64,000 nucleotides of DNA. Origin: Pseudarthrobacter sp. Its GTDB lineage: Bacteria; Actinomycetota; Actinomycetes; Actinomycetales; Micrococcaceae. This document shows, piece by piece, positions 49,789-60,993 of the stretch. The notes below the pieces were generated by a model. It was not told where the DNA came from. It saw only the letters and a list, made by a program, of their open reading frames with translations, and did not search any database. Location of the stretch: the NCBI GenBank assembly GCA_031178005.1, contig JAPSJV010000001.1:62001-126000 (forward strand), written 5' to 3'. Made by a program: the position numbers and the translations under genes. Each line of letters begins with the position of its first letter. The first letter of the stretch is position 1.

Positions 49789-52437
49789 TTGGACGTCAAA
49801 TTCACCACCAAGAGCCAGGAGGCTCTTTCCGCGGCAGCCATGAACGCCTCGACCGCCGGCAATCCGCAGGTTGATCCCGCCCACCTGTTGAAGGCCCTGA
49901 TGGACCAGCGCGAGGGCGTGGCCGTGGCCCTGTTGCGTGCGGCCGGTGCGGATCCGGACGCCGTCAGCGTGCAGGCCAGCAATGCCATCAAGGCGCTGCC
50001 TGCTACGTCCGGCAGCTCGGTGCAGCAGGCGCAGCTGTCCCGCCCCGCGTTGCAGGCCATCCAGACTGCGCAAACCGAGGCGGACAAGATGGGGGATTCC
50101 TTTGTGTCCACCGAGCACCTGCTGCTGGGCCTCGCCGCCGGAAGTGACGTCGTCGGGCGGTTAATGCGCGACGCCGGAGCCTCCCATGAAGCGCTCCTCG
50201 CCGCAGTGCCGGGTGTCCGCGGCGACCGCAAGGTCAACTCCCCGGACCCCGAGAATACTTTCCAGGCGCTGGAAAAGTTCGGCACCGACCTGACCGGTAT
50301 GGCCCGGTCCGGCAAGCTGGACCCGGTGATCGGCCGGGACGCGGAGATCCGCCGCGTCATCCAGGTGCTGAGCCGGCGCACCAAGAACAACCCCGTGATC
50401 ATCGGCGAGCCCGGCGTGGGTAAGACGGCCGTCGTCGAAGGCCTGGCCCAGCGGATCGTGGCCGGTGACGTTCCGGAGAGCCTGCGCGGCAAGACCCTGA
50501 TCGCCCTTGACCTGGCATCGATGGTGGCCGGTGCCAAATACCGCGGTGAATTCGAGGAGCGGCTCAAGGCTGTCCTGGAGGAGATCAAGAACTCCGAAGG
50601 CCAGATTGTCACCTTCATTGATGAGATCCACACCGTAGTGGGCGCAGGTGCCACCGGGGATTCGTCCATGGACGCCGGCAACATGCTCAAGCCCATGCTG
50701 GCCCGGGGCGAGCTGCGGCTTATCGGCGCCACCACGCTGGACGAATACCGCGAGAACATCGAAAAGGATCCGGCCCTGGAACGCCGTTTCCAGCAGGTCT
50801 ATGTTGGCGAGCCCAGCGTGGATGACACGATCGGCATCCTCCGCGGCCTCAAGGAACGTTACGAGGCACACCACAAGGTGGCCATTGCGGACTCCGCCTT
50901 GGTGGCCGCCGCGACACTGTCCAACCGGTACATCTCCGGCCGCCAGCTCCCGGACAAGGCCATCGACCTTGTGGACGAGGCAGCGTCGCGGCTTCGGATG
51001 GAAATCGATTCGGCGCCGGAGGAGATCGATCAGCTCCGCCGCGCCGTCGACCGCCTCACCATGGAAGAGCTGGCGCTCAGCGGCGAGACGGACGCAGCAT
51101 CCGTGGAGCGGCTGGCGGCGCTGCGCGCTGATATGGCTGACAAGAAGGAGCAGCTGAACGCCCTCAACGCCCGCTGGGAGGCTGAGAAAGCCGGCCTGAA
51201 CCGCGTGGGTGACCTGAAGGCCAAGCTGGATGAACTCCGGTCCACAGCGGACAAGGCCCAGCGCGAGGGGGACCTGGAAACGGCATCCCGCGTGCTTTAT
51301 GGCGAGATCCCTGCCCTGGAACGTGAACTGGATGCCGCTGCCGCCGCCGAAGAGGCCGTGACGGACAAGTCCGGCCAGATGGTGGCCGAACAGGTCACCG
51401 CTGATGACATCGCCGAGGTCATCTCCGCCTGGACCGGCATCCCTGCAGGCCGCATGCTGCAGGGCGAGAGCCAGAAGCTGCTGCACATGGAGCAGGAACT
51501 GGGCAAGCGGCTGATCGGCCAGGCCAAGGCCGTGGAAGCAGTCTCCGACGCTGTCAGACGGGCCCGGGCCGGCATCTCGGACCCCAACCGGCCTACCGGT
51601 TCGTTCCTGTTCCTGGGCACCACCGGTGTGGGTAAAACCGAGCTGGCCAAGGCGCTCGCGGACTTCCTGTTCGACGACGAACGCGCCATGGTGCGGATCG
51701 ACATGTCCGAATACTCGGAAAAGCATGCCGTGGCCCGGCTGGTGGGTGCACCTCCGGGATACGTGGGCTATGAGGAAGGCGGCCAGCTCACCGAGGCTGT
51801 CCGCCGCCGCCCGTACTCCGTGGTGCTGTTGGACGAAGTGGAGAAAGCCCACCCGGAGGCCTTCGACATCCTCCTCCAGGTGCTCGACGACGGCCGCCTC
51901 ACTGATGGCCAGGGCCGCACGGTGGATTTCCGGAACACCATCCTGGTGCTGACCTCCAACCTGGGCAGCCAGTTCCTGGTGGACCAGAGCCTGGACCCCG
52001 CCGCCAAGCGCGATGCCGTGATGGCCACCGTGAACGCGGCATTCAAGCCGGAGTTCCTCAACCGCCTCGATGAGGTGGTGCTGTTCGACGCCCTCACGGT
52101 TGACGAGCTCGCCCACATTGTCGAGATCCAGGTGGCCGAGCTGGGACGCCGCCTGCGCGAACGCCGGCTCACCCTCGAAGTGACCGACGGCGCCCGCGCC
52201 TGGCTCGCAATGTCAGGTTTCGACCCGGCTTACGGCGCCCGCCCCTTGCGCCGGCTGGTGCAGCGGGAGATCGGCGACCGCCTGGCCAAGGCCATCCTCG
52301 CCGGCGATATTTCCGACGGCGACACGGTCCTGGTGGACACCGCCGCCGACGTCGATGAGCTCACCATTGAAGCACTGGAGAATCCGACGGCAGCAGCCAC
52401 CTTGGGATCCGGCTTGTCCGTCACCCGGAAGGGCTAG
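49789..52437 (+). CDS. clpB: ClpB disaggregase
   Basis: 882 residues from the TTG at 49789, seven codons inside the longest frame, because AAAGGAG sits 6 bases upstream and [13 protein letters not shown] is the family start. N-domain about 1-145; first AAA with GEPGVGKT (about 206-213); coiled-coil M-domain with [20 protein letters not shown]; second AAA with [14 protein letters not shown] and the PDZ-loop region [18 protein letters not shown]-terminal domain. A hexameric ATPase that works with DnaK to rescue aggregated proteins. HspR control is visible in the HAIR box. Confidence 0.95.
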   Translation: MDVKFTTKSQEALSAAAMNASTAGNPQVDPAHLLKALMDQREGVAVALLRAAGADPDAVSVQASNAIKALPATSGSSVQQAQLSRPALQAIQTAQTEADKMGDSFVSTEHLLLGLAAGSDVVGRLMRDAGASHEALLAAVPGVRGDRKVNSPDPENTFQALEKFGTDLTGMARSGKLDPVIGRDAEIRRVIQVLSRRTKNNPVIIGEPGVGKTAVVEGLAQRIVAGDVPESLRGKTLIALDLASMVAGAKYRGEFEERLKAVLEEIKNSEGQIVTFIDEIHTVVGAGATGDSSMDAGNMLKPMLARGELRLIGATTLDEYRENIEKDPALERRFQQVYVGEPSVDDTIGILRGLKERYEAHHKVAIADSALVAAATLSNRYISGRQLPDKAIDLVDEAASRLRMEIDSAPEEIDQLRRAVDRLTMEELALSGETDAASVERLAALRADMADKKEQLNALNARWEAEKAGLNRVGDLKAKLDELRSTADKAQREGDLETASRVLYGEIPALERELDAAAAAEEAVTDKSGQMVAEQVTADDIAEVISAWTGIPAGRMLQGESQKLLHMEQELGKRLIGQAKAVEAVSDAVRRARAGISDPNRPTGSFLFLGTTGVGKTELAKALADFLFDDERAMVRIDMSEYSEKHAVARLVGAPPGYVGYEEGGQLTEAVRRRPYSVVLLDEVEKAHPEAFDILLQVLDDGRLTDGQGRTVDFRNTILVLTSNLGSQFLVDQSLDPAAKRDAVMATVNAAFKPEFLNRLDEVVLFDALTVDELAHIVEIQVAELGRRLRERRLTLEVTDGARAWLAMSGFDPAYGARPLRRLVQREIGDRLAKAILAGDISDGDTVLVDTAADVDELTIEALENPTAAATLGSGLSVTRKG

Positions 52438-52440
52438 CCC

Positions 52441-54093
52441 TCAGGCCTCGAGGTCCCGCCTCCTGAATGCCGCAGTCCCCGCGGCCGTGAGCACCACGGC
52501 CGCGGCGGACATCCACAGCAGCGGTACCGGATCCAGCTCCACGCTGGGAACGGCCGGTACCAGGCCAAACGGCTCGGCGTCGAGCACAGCATCCGGCATG
52601 TTCAGCGCCGGGCCGTACAGGCCCACCACCAGGGACGCAACCACCAGCACCCATACCCACCAGGTGCCGCTGTGCAGGCCATAGGCCAGTACTGCTGCTC
52701 CGGCGAAGCACAGCACCAAGGGCAGGAAAGCCAACCCGGCCGCGGTGAATTCGCCCACCACTGACTCGCCGCCTGCCGTTGACAGTGCCCCCAACCCCAG
52801 GCCCAGTCCGGAAACCGCCAGCAGCAATGCGGAAGCGGGAACGGTAACCAGCAGGGCTGAAGCGATCCAGCCCTGCCGGCTGACCTTCGTGGACAGCACG
52901 GCACCGGTCCTGCCCTCGGATTCCTCCTTGCCCAGCCTGTTCACGGAGATCACGGCGTAGACGGCTACGGCCATGGCAAAGTACTTCAGGAATGCAGCCA
53001 GGGCACCTCTCAGGACATCCCCCGTGGTGGCCATACCCAGGATGGCGGCCATCTCCGGCTGTGCCTCGAAACTGGCCACGATCGCTTCGCCCAGAGAGCC
53101 GGTGAGTAAGGCGAAGATGAACAGCCCCGCACACCAGCTGATGATGCTGCCGCGTTCCATCCGCAGCCTCAGCCCTGCCGGATGCACGAAGAAGCGGGTG
53201 GCACTGGCCCTTCCCGGCCGGGCAGGAAGCAATCCGGCCCCCAGGTCCCGCCGCCCTGCCAGGATGTACGCCACCGGCGCCAGCACCGCCGCCAGTGCCA
53301 CGCAGAGCAGGAGGGGCCACCAACGCAAATCGAAGAACGCGCGGGTCTGCTGCGCCCAGCCGATGGGGGAGAGCCAGGACAGCGTGCTGCCGCCCAGCTG
53401 CTGGGAGTCGCCGATTCCGCGGAGGATGTAAGCCAGGCCCACGACGGCGCCGGCCATCCCGGATGCGGGCCTGGCATGCTCGGTGAGCTGTGCGGTCACG
53501 GCTCCCACCGCTCCGAAGGCAACACCCACCAATCCCACGCCGGCTGCTATTGCCAGTGAATCAGCTACCGCCAGGCTGTTGGCCAGCATGGCCGCGGACA
53601 GCACCAGGAACACGGCAGCGTTGGCCACCAGCAGGGTTGCCAGCGCTGCAGTCAAAGGTGCGAACCGGCCAACCCTCCCGGCGCGGATCAGCTCTGCCCG
53701 GCCTGATTCCTCCTCCGCCCTGGTGTGGCGGATGACCAGGAACACGGACATCAAAGCAGATGCCACGGCAGCCATGCCCAGGATCTCGTTGGCGATCATT
53801 GTGCCCAGGCTGTAATTGTCCAGGCCGTATCCCGGGCCCGCCAGCAGCGCGCCGGCGGGATCCTTCATGATCTCGGCACGGGTCTGCAATGCGGCTTGGT
53901 CGGGATAGGCCAGCGGTACCACGGCACCGAAGTAGCCCACCAGGCTTCCGATGCCCAGCGCCCAGGCCGGAATCCTGATCCTGTCCCGGCGGAGTGCAAA
54001 GCGTAGGAGCCCGGCGGTGCCGGTGAGTTCGTTGCCTCCATGGTGCTGAACCCGCGAGGCAACCGGCGGGGCAGCCAAAGTGTGCGCATTCAT
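52441..54093 (-). CDS. Drug-type ABC permease
   Basis: 550 residues with about 12 membrane helices in two ABC-2 halves, as in the 530-560-residue polyketide/tetronasin exporter permeases of actinobacteria. The start overlaps the upstream ATPase stop (ATGA). It exports an unknown hydrophobic compound with the adjoining ATPase. It converges on clpB with 3 bp between stops. Confidence 0.83.
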   Translation of the reverse strand: MNAHTLAAPPVASRVQHHGGNELTGTAGLLRFALRRDRIRIPAWALGIGSLVGYFGAVVPLAYPDQAALQTRAEIMKDPAGALLAGPGYGLDNYSLGTMIANEILGMAAVASALMSVFLVIRHTRAEEESGRAELIRAGRVGRFAPLTAALATLLVANAAVFLVLSAAMLANSLAVADSLAIAAGVGLVGVAFGAVGAVTAQLTEHARPASGMAGAVVGLAYILRGIGDSQQLGGSTLSWLSPIGWAQQTRAFFDLRWWPLLLCVALAAVLAPVAYILAGRRDLGAGLLPARPGRASATRFFVHPAGLRLRMERGSIISWCAGLFIFALLTGSLGEAIVASFEAQPEMAAILGMATTGDVLRGALAAFLKYFAMAVAVYAVISVNRLGKEESEGRTGAVLSTKVSRQGWIASALLVTVPASALLLAVSGLGLGLGALSTAGGESVVGEFTAAGLAFLPLVLCFAGAAVLAYGLHSGTWWVWVLVVASLVVGLYGPALNMPDAVLDAEPFGLVPAVPSVELDPVPLLWMSAAAVVLTAAGTAAFRRRDLEA

Positions 54094-55004
54094 GATTCTT
54101 CAACCCCTGCCGCTGCCCGCACGCCGTTGCCGTAGTGGTGGACAAAGAGTTCTTCCAGGGTGGGCGGAGTGCTGGTGAAGCTGCGGATGCCCAACGGCAG
54201 CAGATGCGCCATTGCCGCGGGCAGCGCGTCATCATCTACGGTGAACAGGACCCGGTCGCCGTCCTGGTGCACGTCGTGCACACCGGTGAGGGAGGCTACC
54301 GAGGTGGCCTCGCCGTCGCAAATGACAACGACGGCGGTGCGGCTCAGGTGCCGCAGCTCTGCCAGGGTGCCCGTCTGGACCGCGTGGCCCTGGCGGATAA
54401 TCGTGACTTTGTCACACAGCGATTCCACCTCTGCCAGGATGTGGCTGGAGAGCAGGACTGTCCGGCCCTGGTCTTTGGCCTCGCGGATGCATTGCTGGAA
54501 GACCAGTTCCATCAGCGGGTCCAGGCCGGATGTCGGCTCGTCCAGGACCAGCAGCTCCACATCGCTGGCCAGGGCGGCGACCAGGGCGACCTTTTGGCGG
54601 TTGCCCTTCGAATAGGAACGGGTCTTTTTGGTGGGATCCAGGTCGAAGCGCTCCAGCAGGTCGGCCTTGCGCTTCGGGTTGACACCGCCGCGGAGGCTGG
54701 CGAACAGGTCGATCGCTTCGCCGCCGGTGATCTTCGGCCACAGGTTCACATCGCCCGGGACGTATGCCAGCCTGCCGTGCAGGCCGACGGCCCGTTCCCA
54801 GGGGTCTTCGCCGAAGAGGCGTACGGTCCCCGAGTCTGCACGGAGCAGGCCCAGGAGGACGCGGATGGTGGTCGATTTCCCGGCGCCGTTGGGGCCCAGG
54901 AAGCCGTGGACCTCTCCGGCATCGAGTGTCAGATCCAGGTTGTCCAGGGCGCGGACCCGGCCAAAGTTCTTGTTCAGCCCACGCACGTCAATTACTGCAG
55001 TCAT
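54090..55004 (-). CDS. DrrA-type ABC ATPase
   Basis: 304 residues from [10 protein letters not shown]; an upstream frame extension is not used, as AGGGAAGG precedes this ATG. Walker [10 protein letters not shown], signature [15 protein letters not shown], Walker [14 protein letters not shown], with a C-terminal regulatory extension. Pairs with the overlapping permease; a TetR gene lies directly upstream on the same strand. Confidence 0.9.
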   Translation of the reverse strand: MTAVIDVRGLNKNFGRVRALDNLDLTLDAGEVHGFLGPNGAGKSTTIRVLLGLLRADSGTVRLFGEDPWERAVGLHGRLAYVPGDVNLWPKITGGEAIDLFASLRGGVNPKRKADLLERFDLDPTKKTRSYSKGNRQKVALVAALASDVELLVLDEPTSGLDPLMELVFQQCIREAKDQGRTVLLSSHILAEVESLCDKVTIIRQGHAVQTGTLAELRHLSRTAVVVICDGEATSVASLTGVHDVHQDGDRVLFTVDDDALPAAMAHLLPLGIRSFTSTPPTLEELFVHHYGNGVRAAAGVEES

Positions 55005-55053
55005 GGCAAAGCCTTCCCTCAAGAGTGGTTGTTGATGTTCCGTCTGAAGCGGC

Positions 55054-55719
55054 TCAGGCAGGCGGGTCAACCACGTAAAGCAGGTAGGCGTCGAGCATGG
55101 TGCGGTCCGTCATCAGGCCCTGGGTAAGGAGTTCGGTGCTGGGCAGGCCGTTCCTGGCCAGGTATCCGCGCATTGCTGCGGCAAAATCTCCCGGATCTGC
55201 CGGAGGGTTCAGGGCCAGGTCCAGCAGCATGCTGCCGAAACCCTGGATGGTGAGATACCGGGCGCGGGCCTTTTCGTCCAGCGAGGGACGAATGGTTCCA
55301 GCGGCCACCCCCTGGGCCAGCCATTCCTCAGCGTCCGCCACAAAATGTTCGATGAACGAATGGGCCAGTTCGCCACCGGCCTGGAGGCTGCGGAGCGCGT
55401 AGCCGACCAGGGGCGCGGACTCGTCCATGGCAGCCATCCGGGAGAGGAGCTCCCCCGGCGTGGATCTCCGCACCGCGTCTTCCTTGTACTCGCGGATGCG
55501 GGCCAGGACGAAGGTGTCGCACTCCTGCCGCAGCCCGTCCTTGGATCCGAAATGATGCAGGACCAGGGCCGGACTTACGCCTGCGGCTTCGGCGATGGCA
55601 CGGACGGAAACCCTGAAACCCTCATGGCTGAACAGGGCGATGGCCGTGTCACGCAGATGGGCGCGCGCAGTTATGTCCGGGGACCGGCCGGACTTCGTGC
55701 TCCGCAAGGCTGAACGCAT
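55054..55719 (-). CDS. TetR-family regulator of the ABC exporter
   Basis: 221 residues (ATG 12 codons upstream possible). Helix-turn-helix [44 protein letters not shown]. Its gene is 49 bp upstream of the ATPase gene on the same strand, so the operon is probably autoregulated and induced by the exported compound. Confidence 0.87.
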   Translation of the reverse strand: MRSALRSTKSGRSPDITARAHLRDTAIALFSHEGFRVSVRAIAEAAGVSPALVLHHFGSKDGLRQECDTFVLARIREYKEDAVRRSTPGELLSRMAAMDESAPLVGYALRSLQAGGELAHSFIEHFVADAEEWLAQGVAAGTIRPSLDEKARARYLTIQGFGSMLLDLALNPPADPGDFAAAMRGYLARNGLPSTELLTQGLMTDRTMLDAYLLYVVDPPA

Positions 55720-55786
55720 GTTTAGTATGCTACGCGCGTGTTCAGCAGGCGGCAATGGCCTTTACATCCCGGGAGCCTGCGGCGCC

Positions 55787-56533
55787 TCAGGGAAGCACGG
55801 TGGTCTTGATGATGTTTCCCTCCGGAGCAACCACAAAACAGTCCGCCCGTCGGTCACCCACGTCCCAGCTGGTGCTGCTGGGGTAAACGCGCTCGTAGTT
55901 CAGGACGTATTCGCTGGCAGAGGCTGACAGCTTCACTGCCTGGCAGGCTTCCAGGGCCTTGGCCCTGAGCGCATCCACGCCGGGGTAGACGTCGCCGTCC
56001 TCATATGTGTAGTTGGCCACAAGCTGGGCGGAGTGCGGGGTATCGCAGGCAACGATGGTTGCCTTCTGCGCTTCCGGCTTGAAATCCGAGAAGCAATCGC
56101 CCAGCCGGAAGTCCACCGGGGTTGCTTCGCGGGGGAGCGGCAGCGCGCTGGGTGGTGGTGCCGTTGTAGTGACGACAGAGCCGGGTGTGGGCAGATCGCC
56201 GGGGCCGGCCTGCAGAGCCAGGTTGGCGTTGGCCAGGAGCCATACCACCAGGCCCACCATGGCCACAGCGACCGCTGCCAGGGCCACCAGGAACCAAATT
56301 TTGGAGCTGGCGCCGGAGCCGGCAGGTGCCGCAGCGGGACCCTCCTGTGCGCCGTCAGGCACGCTGGTTGGCAGGCTGGGAGGAGCTTCGGGGCGGGGTG
56401 GAAGGGGCCGCTGTGAACCCTGGCCGGCCTCGGGGTCGGTCACTGGAATCTCCCTGCTGGTGCTTGCTCTGGCGTTCGGAGCGGTTGATGGTTGGCCCCG
56501 TGGTTCCGCCAGGCGGCGGAACGGGTTGCTCAT
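55787..56533 (-). CDS. Septum-formation-family membrane protein
   Basis: 248 residues: Pro-rich cytoplasmic N-terminus (1-75), one membrane helix (about 80-104), extracytoplasmic domain of the septum_form/DUF4190-linked type with RLGDCFSDF, ATIVACDTPHSAQLVANY, EACQAV and RRADCFVVAPEG (four conserved Cys, likely two disulfides). Role in division is by family name only; no division genes adjoin. Confidence 0.78.
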   Translation of the reverse strand: MSNPFRRLAEPRGQPSTAPNARASTSREIPVTDPEAGQGSQRPLPPRPEAPPSLPTSVPDGAQEGPAAAPAGSGASSKIWFLVALAAVAVAMVGLVVWLLANANLALQAGPGDLPTPGSVVTTTAPPPSALPLPREATPVDFRLGDCFSDFKPEAQKATIVACDTPHSAQLVANYTYEDGDVYPGVDALRAKALEACQAVKLSASASEYVLNYERVYPSSTSWDVGDRRADCFVVAPEGNIIKTTVLP

Positions 56534-56676
56534 GCGACTCTACCTAACGCCCTTGGCAAGCAGTTAGTGCCGAAACCATGTAATCTAGGTGTACGACAAA
56601 TTGACCAAACATTCCGGGGCCTCACTAACGCCAATGGTGACCACCTCCGGTCCGAGTACACAAAGGGGGTCACGCC

Positions 56677-56904
56677 ATGGGGCGCGGCCGTCAAAAGGCA
56701 AAAGCTACCAAGCAGGCTCGGGATATTAAGTACTATTCCCCGAACACTGACTACTCAGCTCTTCAGCGTGAGCTCAAGAGTTCGGAGGGTCGTGCTCCGA
56801 GCCATTTCGCGAATGACCCGGTTGAACCGGACTACTCGGCTTATGTGGACAAATATGCGGACGACGTTGAGGACGACGAAGTGGATTCACGCAGAATCGG
56901 CTAG
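56677..56904 (+). CDS. DUF3073 protein
   Basis: 75 residues: MGRGRQKAKATKQARDIKYY, PNTDYSALQREL, then an acidic tail. Universal small actinobacterial protein of unknown function; the basic start and acidic end are typical. AAGGGGG precedes the ATG and a strong terminator follows. Confidence 0.92.
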   Translation: MGRGRQKAKATKQARDIKYYSPNTDYSALQRELKSSEGRAPSHFANDPVEPDYSAYVDKYADDVEDDEVDSRRIG

Positions 56905-56918
56905 CCGGCGTCACTCGT

Positions 56919-56962
56919 AACCCGCTGTCCCACCGTAACCACGGTGCGGACAGCGGGTTTTT
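56919..56962 (+). terminator. Rho-independent terminator after the DUF3073 gene
   Basis: AACCCGCTGTCC pairs with GGACAGCGGGTT, and the inner CACCGT pairs with ACGGTG, with one bulged base; a T-run (56958-56962) follows. Confidence 0.88.
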
Positions 56963-57047
56963 CCGCGTCAGCAGGCAAAGTGATGTCACAAAGCAAAACT
57001 GAGGGCCACGTACGTCCCTGATGGGGCGCCTGCCTCCGAAGGCGTCT

Positions 57048-57992
57048 TCAGTCGTGGTGGGGTGTTGGAGTGACAAGACGCGCAAGGGCAGTGCCTGGTG
57101 CCGCGAGCCGGTCCACGGTGTCGAAGACGAACTGCTGCATTGCCGCCGCGGCGGCTGTTGGTCCGACGTCGTTCCTTCGAGCCAGGTTGACGGTTCTGGT
57201 CAGTGCGGGATTCACCAGGCGTGCGCTTTGCAGCCCTGGCCGGTCGATGACCACCATCGCCGGCACCACCGCCACGCCCAAGCCGCGTTCCACGAACCGC
57301 AGTACGGCGTCCATCTCAGCGCCTTCGACGGCGATCACCGGCTGCAGGCCCCTGGCGGAGAACGCAGCCTCAGTGGCCACTCGCAGATCGTAGCTTCGGT
57401 TGAACGCGACCTGCGGAATGTGGGCCAGCTCATCCAGCGTGAATTCCGCCGGCGACTCTGACCCGGCAGCGGAGATAACCACCAGCTCCTCGGTGAGCAG
57501 CGGAATCAGTTCAGTGCCCGACGCGGCGGGATCTACTCCACGGGAGACCACCAAGGCCAGATCCAGCGCGCTTTCGATGAGGGCATCAACCAGGAAACGC
57601 GAACCGCCCTCGATGATGTGCAGCTCAACCCCGGGATGGGCGCTACGAAAGGCGGCCAGTACATCCGCCACCAACGAGACGCACAAGGTAGGCGGGGCGC
57701 CCAAGCGGATGCGGCCCCGGCGCAAGCCTGCGAGTTCGTCCATCTGCTCCCGGGCGGTCTGCGCGTCGCCGAGCATACGCCGGGCAATGGGCAGGAGCAG
57801 CTCGCCCGCGCTTGTAAGTGTCACACCCGAGGGTCCGCGGTGGAAAAGGGCCGTGCCAAGATCTGCTTCAAGCGCGGCGATCTGTCTGCTCAGCGATGGT
57901 TGTGCCACATACAGCTGTGCGGCCGCCCGTGTGAAATGGCCCACCCGGGCCACCGCCTCAAAAGAGCGCAACTGCTCTAACTTCATGTTCAT
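57048..57992 (-). CDS. LysR-family regulator
   Basis: 314 residues: helix-turn-helix near 4-60 (EQLRSFEAVARVGHFTRAAA, VAQPSLSRQIAALEADLG), then a two-lobed effector domain (VELHIIEGG, DLALVVSRG). Divergent from the flavoprotein across 71 bp, so it probably activates it in response to a small acid or dicarboxylate. Confidence 0.88.
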   Translation of the reverse strand: MNMKLEQLRSFEAVARVGHFTRAAAQLYVAQPSLSRQIAALEADLGTALFHRGPSGVTLTSAGELLLPIARRMLGDAQTAREQMDELAGLRRGRIRLGAPPTLCVSLVADVLAAFRSAHPGVELHIIEGGSRFLVDALIESALDLALVVSRGVDPAASGTELIPLLTEELVVISAAGSESPAEFTLDELAHIPQVAFNRSYDLRVATEAAFSARGLQPVIAVEGAEMDAVLRFVERGLGVAVVPAMVVIDRPGLQSARLVNPALTRTVNLARRNDVGPTAAAAAMQQFVFDTVDRLAAPGTALARLVTPTPHHD

Positions 57993-58063
57993 AGCCTAAA
58001 TGCATCAGAACGAGTCAAACAATTCATTGGAGTCATTGACGTATTCCTTCTACCGTTGGCAGC

Positions 58064-59812
58064 ATGAATCCCCAGAACATCCCAGAACGTCTAATTTCCA
58101 CTTCGGTGCTGGTCATCGGCACGGGCGGCGCCGGATTGCGCGCCTCCATTGAACTCGCCCAGCGAGGGGTCCAGGTCCTTGCAGTGGGAAAGCGCCGCAA
58201 GCATGACGCGCACACCAGCCTGGCCGCCGGAGGCATCAATGCGCCCTTGGGCACGATGGACCCGGAAGACAGCTGGCAGCAGCATGCCGCTGACACCTTG
58301 CGGGAGTCCTACTTCCTGGCCGACCCAGCGATCGTCGAGACAGTGGCACGCAACGCCGCCCGCGGGATCGAGGACCTCGAACAGTGGGGGATGCCGTTCG
58401 CCCGAGAGGAAGACGGACGCGTTTCGCAGCGCTTCTTCGGCGCGCACAAGTACCGCCGTACTGCCTACGCCGGGGACTACACAGGACTGGAGATCCAGCG
58501 CACGCTAATGCGCCGGGCGGCAGAGCTGCAGGTGCCGATCATCGACACCGTCTACATCACCCGGTTGCTCGTCGCCGATGGCACCGTATTCGGCGCCTTC
58601 GGTTTCGACGTAGTTGACGGCTCGCCCGTGCAGATCCATGCAGATGCGGTCATCCTGGCAGCCGGCGGACATACCCGTATCTGGCGACACACCTCTTCCC
58701 GACGCGATGAAAACACCGGAGACTCGTTCCGGCTGGCGGCTCTGGCCGGAGCCCGGATCCGCGACGCCGAACTGGTCCAGTTCCACCCCTCAGGCCTGTT
58801 GGAGCCCGACGACGCCGCCGGCACGTTGGTCTCCGAAGCTGCGCGCGGAGAAGGAGGTATCCTCACCAATGCTTTGGGTGAGCGTTTTATGGAACGGTAC
58901 GACGCCGAGCGGATGGAGCTTTCCACCCGGGACCGGGTTGCGCTGGCCGCATTCACCGAGGCTGCCGAAGGTCGTGGGACGGAGAAGGGCGGCGTCTACC
59001 TGGACGTTTCGCACCTGCCCAGGGAGGTCATCATGGAAAAGCTCCCCAGGGTCTACCGCACCCTTATCGACCTCCAGATGCTGGACATCACCACGACCAA
59101 AATCGAAATCGCGCCCACTGCCCACTACTCGATGGGCGGGGTCTGGGTTGCACCGGAGGATCACAGGACGGGAGTGAACGGACTGTACGCAATCGGCGAG
59201 GCATCATCCGGCCTGCACGGTGCCAATCGCCTCGGCGGCAACTCGCTGACTGAACTGCTCGTCTATGGACGTATAACGGGCGAGCATGTTGCTGGCTACG
59301 TGCGTTCGCGCGTCCACCTCGTCCGGGATCCTGCCGCCGTTGCCGAAGCCCGCAGCGAAATGCACGGCCTGCTGAATGGGGTTGGAACGGAGTCCGTACG
59401 GCCGCTGCAGCGGGAACTGCGCAATGTCATGACCGCACATGCCGGGGTCGTGCGCACCGAGCAGGGCCTGCAGGAAGGACTGAAGAGGCTGGCCGCGTTG
59501 GAGGAACGTGCCCGGCTCGTTACCGCGCACCCGGACATCGCAGGATTCGATGATCTTGCCCACGCGTACGACCTGCTTGGTTCCCTGCTGGCGGCACGGG
59601 CCACCCTGGAGTGTGCGCTGGAGCGCCGGGAAACCCGCGGAGCGCATAACCGTGCGGACTTCCCAGCGCCAGATCCTTCACTGCAGGGCAACTTTGTCTG
59701 GTCCCCGGATCACGGTGTCAGCTTTGAGAGCCTGCCACCGGCTCCGGACTCATTCCGGGCCCTGGCCGAAGCCAACGTAGACGACTCTGTCGCCGGCAAA
59801 CTCGTCGAGTGA
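58064..59812 (+). CDS. Orphan fumarate reductase/succinate dehydrogenase-type flavoprotein
   Basis: 582 residues. FAD motif LVIGTGGAGLRASIELAQ, HTSLAAGGINA, QFHPSGL, SEAARGEGGIL with the catalytic Arg, and GEASSGLHGANRLGGNSL. That is the SdhA/FrdA/NadB group. There is no iron-sulfur or membrane subunit beside it, and nadA/nadC are absent, so it may be a soluble fumarate reductase, an L-aspartate oxidase relative or a specialised dehydrogenase. Controlled by the divergent LysR. Confidence 0.8.
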   Translation: MNPQNIPERLISTSVLVIGTGGAGLRASIELAQRGVQVLAVGKRRKHDAHTSLAAGGINAPLGTMDPEDSWQQHAADTLRESYFLADPAIVETVARNAARGIEDLEQWGMPFAREEDGRVSQRFFGAHKYRRTAYAGDYTGLEIQRTLMRRAAELQVPIIDTVYITRLLVADGTVFGAFGFDVVDGSPVQIHADAVILAAGGHTRIWRHTSSRRDENTGDSFRLAALAGARIRDAELVQFHPSGLLEPDDAAGTLVSEAARGEGGILTNALGERFMERYDAERMELSTRDRVALAAFTEAAEGRGTEKGGVYLDVSHLPREVIMEKLPRVYRTLIDLQMLDITTTKIEIAPTAHYSMGGVWVAPEDHRTGVNGLYAIGEASSGLHGANRLGGNSLTELLVYGRITGEHVAGYVRSRVHLVRDPAAVAEARSEMHGLLNGVGTESVRPLQRELRNVMTAHAGVVRTEQGLQEGLKRLAALEERARLVTAHPDIAGFDDLAHAYDLLGSLLAARATLECALERRETRGAHNRADFPAPDPSLQGNFVWSPDHGVSFESLPPAPDSFRALAEANVDDSVAGKLVE

Positions 59813-59832
59813 AGCCCCTGGAACATTAGCCC

Positions 59833-60993
59833 CTAGGCGTAGCTGTTGACCATCCGGACTGCTCCGCCGTCGACGCCCTTGGCGCCCTGGACGTAGTCCG
59901 GGCCGGACTTGATGATCAGGTCCGAGTCCGCATCCACGGTGCCCATGATCCAGGACGGTAGGCCACGTTCGTTGAGGCGGGCTACTGCGGCATCGGCAAC
60001 CTGCGGTGAAACGATGGCTACCATGCCCACGCCCAGGTTCAAGGTGCGCTCCAGGTCTGCCAGGGGAACGTTGCCCAGCTCGGAAACCAGCTTGAAGATG
60101 GCAGGAAGTTCCCAGGTGGCGCGGTCTACGGTGGCTACCAGGCCCTGGGGGAGGACGCGGGCCAGGTTGGCAGCAAGGCCACCTCCGGTGACGTGGCTGA
60201 AGCCGTTGACGCCGCCGACGCCCGTGGCGGAACCGGCAACCGGGAAGGTGCGGGCCAGGTCCAGGCAGTCTGCAGCATAGACGCGGGTGGGTTCCAGCAG
60301 TTCCTCGCCCAGGGTGCGGCCCAGCTCGGAAACCTGGCGGTCCAGGGCCCATCCTGCGTGGTTGATGACGCGGCGCACCAGCGAGTAGCCGTTGGAGTGC
60401 AGGCCCGAGGAGGCCATGCCGATGACAACGTCGCCTGCGCGGACACGGTCCGGACCGAGGAGCTGATCGGCTTCAACAACACCGGTTGCGGCGCCGGCAA
60501 CGTCATATTCGTGTTCGCCCAGCAGGCCCGGGTGTTCGGCGGTTTCGCCACCCACCAGGGCGGTACCGGCTACGGAGCAGGCTGCAGCAATGCCACGGAC
60601 GATGTCCGCGATGCGCTCCGGAACGACCTTGCCGCAGGCGATGTAGTCGGTCATGTACAGCGGCTCGGCGCCGACCACGACGATGTCGTCAACCACCATG
60701 CCCACCAGGTCGTAACCGATGGTGTCGTGGATATCCATGGCCTGCGCGATGGCAACCTTGGTACCCACACCATCGGTGGAGGTGGCCAGCAGGGGCTTCT
60801 TGTAGGTCAGGAGCCGCGAGACGTCGTACAGGCCGGCGAAACCGCCGACGCCGCCGATCACCGAGGAATTGTGGGTTGCCTTGACGGCACCCTTCATCAG
60901 CTCAACGGCGCGGTCGCCCGCTTCGACGTCAACACCGGCGGAGGCGTAGGTGATGCCGGGAGCGGCACCTGCGGCGGGAGTGGCGGAAGTCAT
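59833..60993 (-). CDS. purM: Phosphoribosylformylglycinamidine cyclo-ligase
   Basis: 386 residues: ITYASAGVDVEAGDRAVELM, LLATSTDGVGTKVAIAQ, VDDIVVVGAEPLYMTDYIAC, GLVGGETAEHPG-type block, and TGGGLAANLARVLP. It makes aminoimidazole ribonucleotide in purine synthesis. Its start overlaps the purF stop (ATGA). Confidence 0.95.
   Translation of the reverse strand: MTSATPAAGAAPGITYASAGVDVEAGDRAVELMKGAVKATHNSSVIGGVGGFAGLYDVSRLLTYKKPLLATSTDGVGTKVAIAQAMDIHDTIGYDLVGMVVDDIVVVGAEPLYMTDYIACGKVVPERIADIVRGIAAACSVAGTALVGGETAEHPGLLGEHEYDVAGAATGVVEADQLLGPDRVRAGDVVIGMASSGLHSNGYSLVRRVINHAGWALDRQVSELGRTLGEELLEPTRVYAADCLDLARTFPVAGSATGVGGVNGFSHVTGGGLAANLARVLPQGLVATVDRATWELPAIFKLVSELGNVPLADLERTLNLGVGMVAIVSPQVADAAVARLNERGLPSWIMGTVDADSDLIIKSGPDYVQGAKGVDGGAVRMVNSYA

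Noticed and set aside
50161..52116. 651-codon minus-strand frame within clpB
   Set aside because: Shadow of a highly conserved gene; sense strand is unambiguous.
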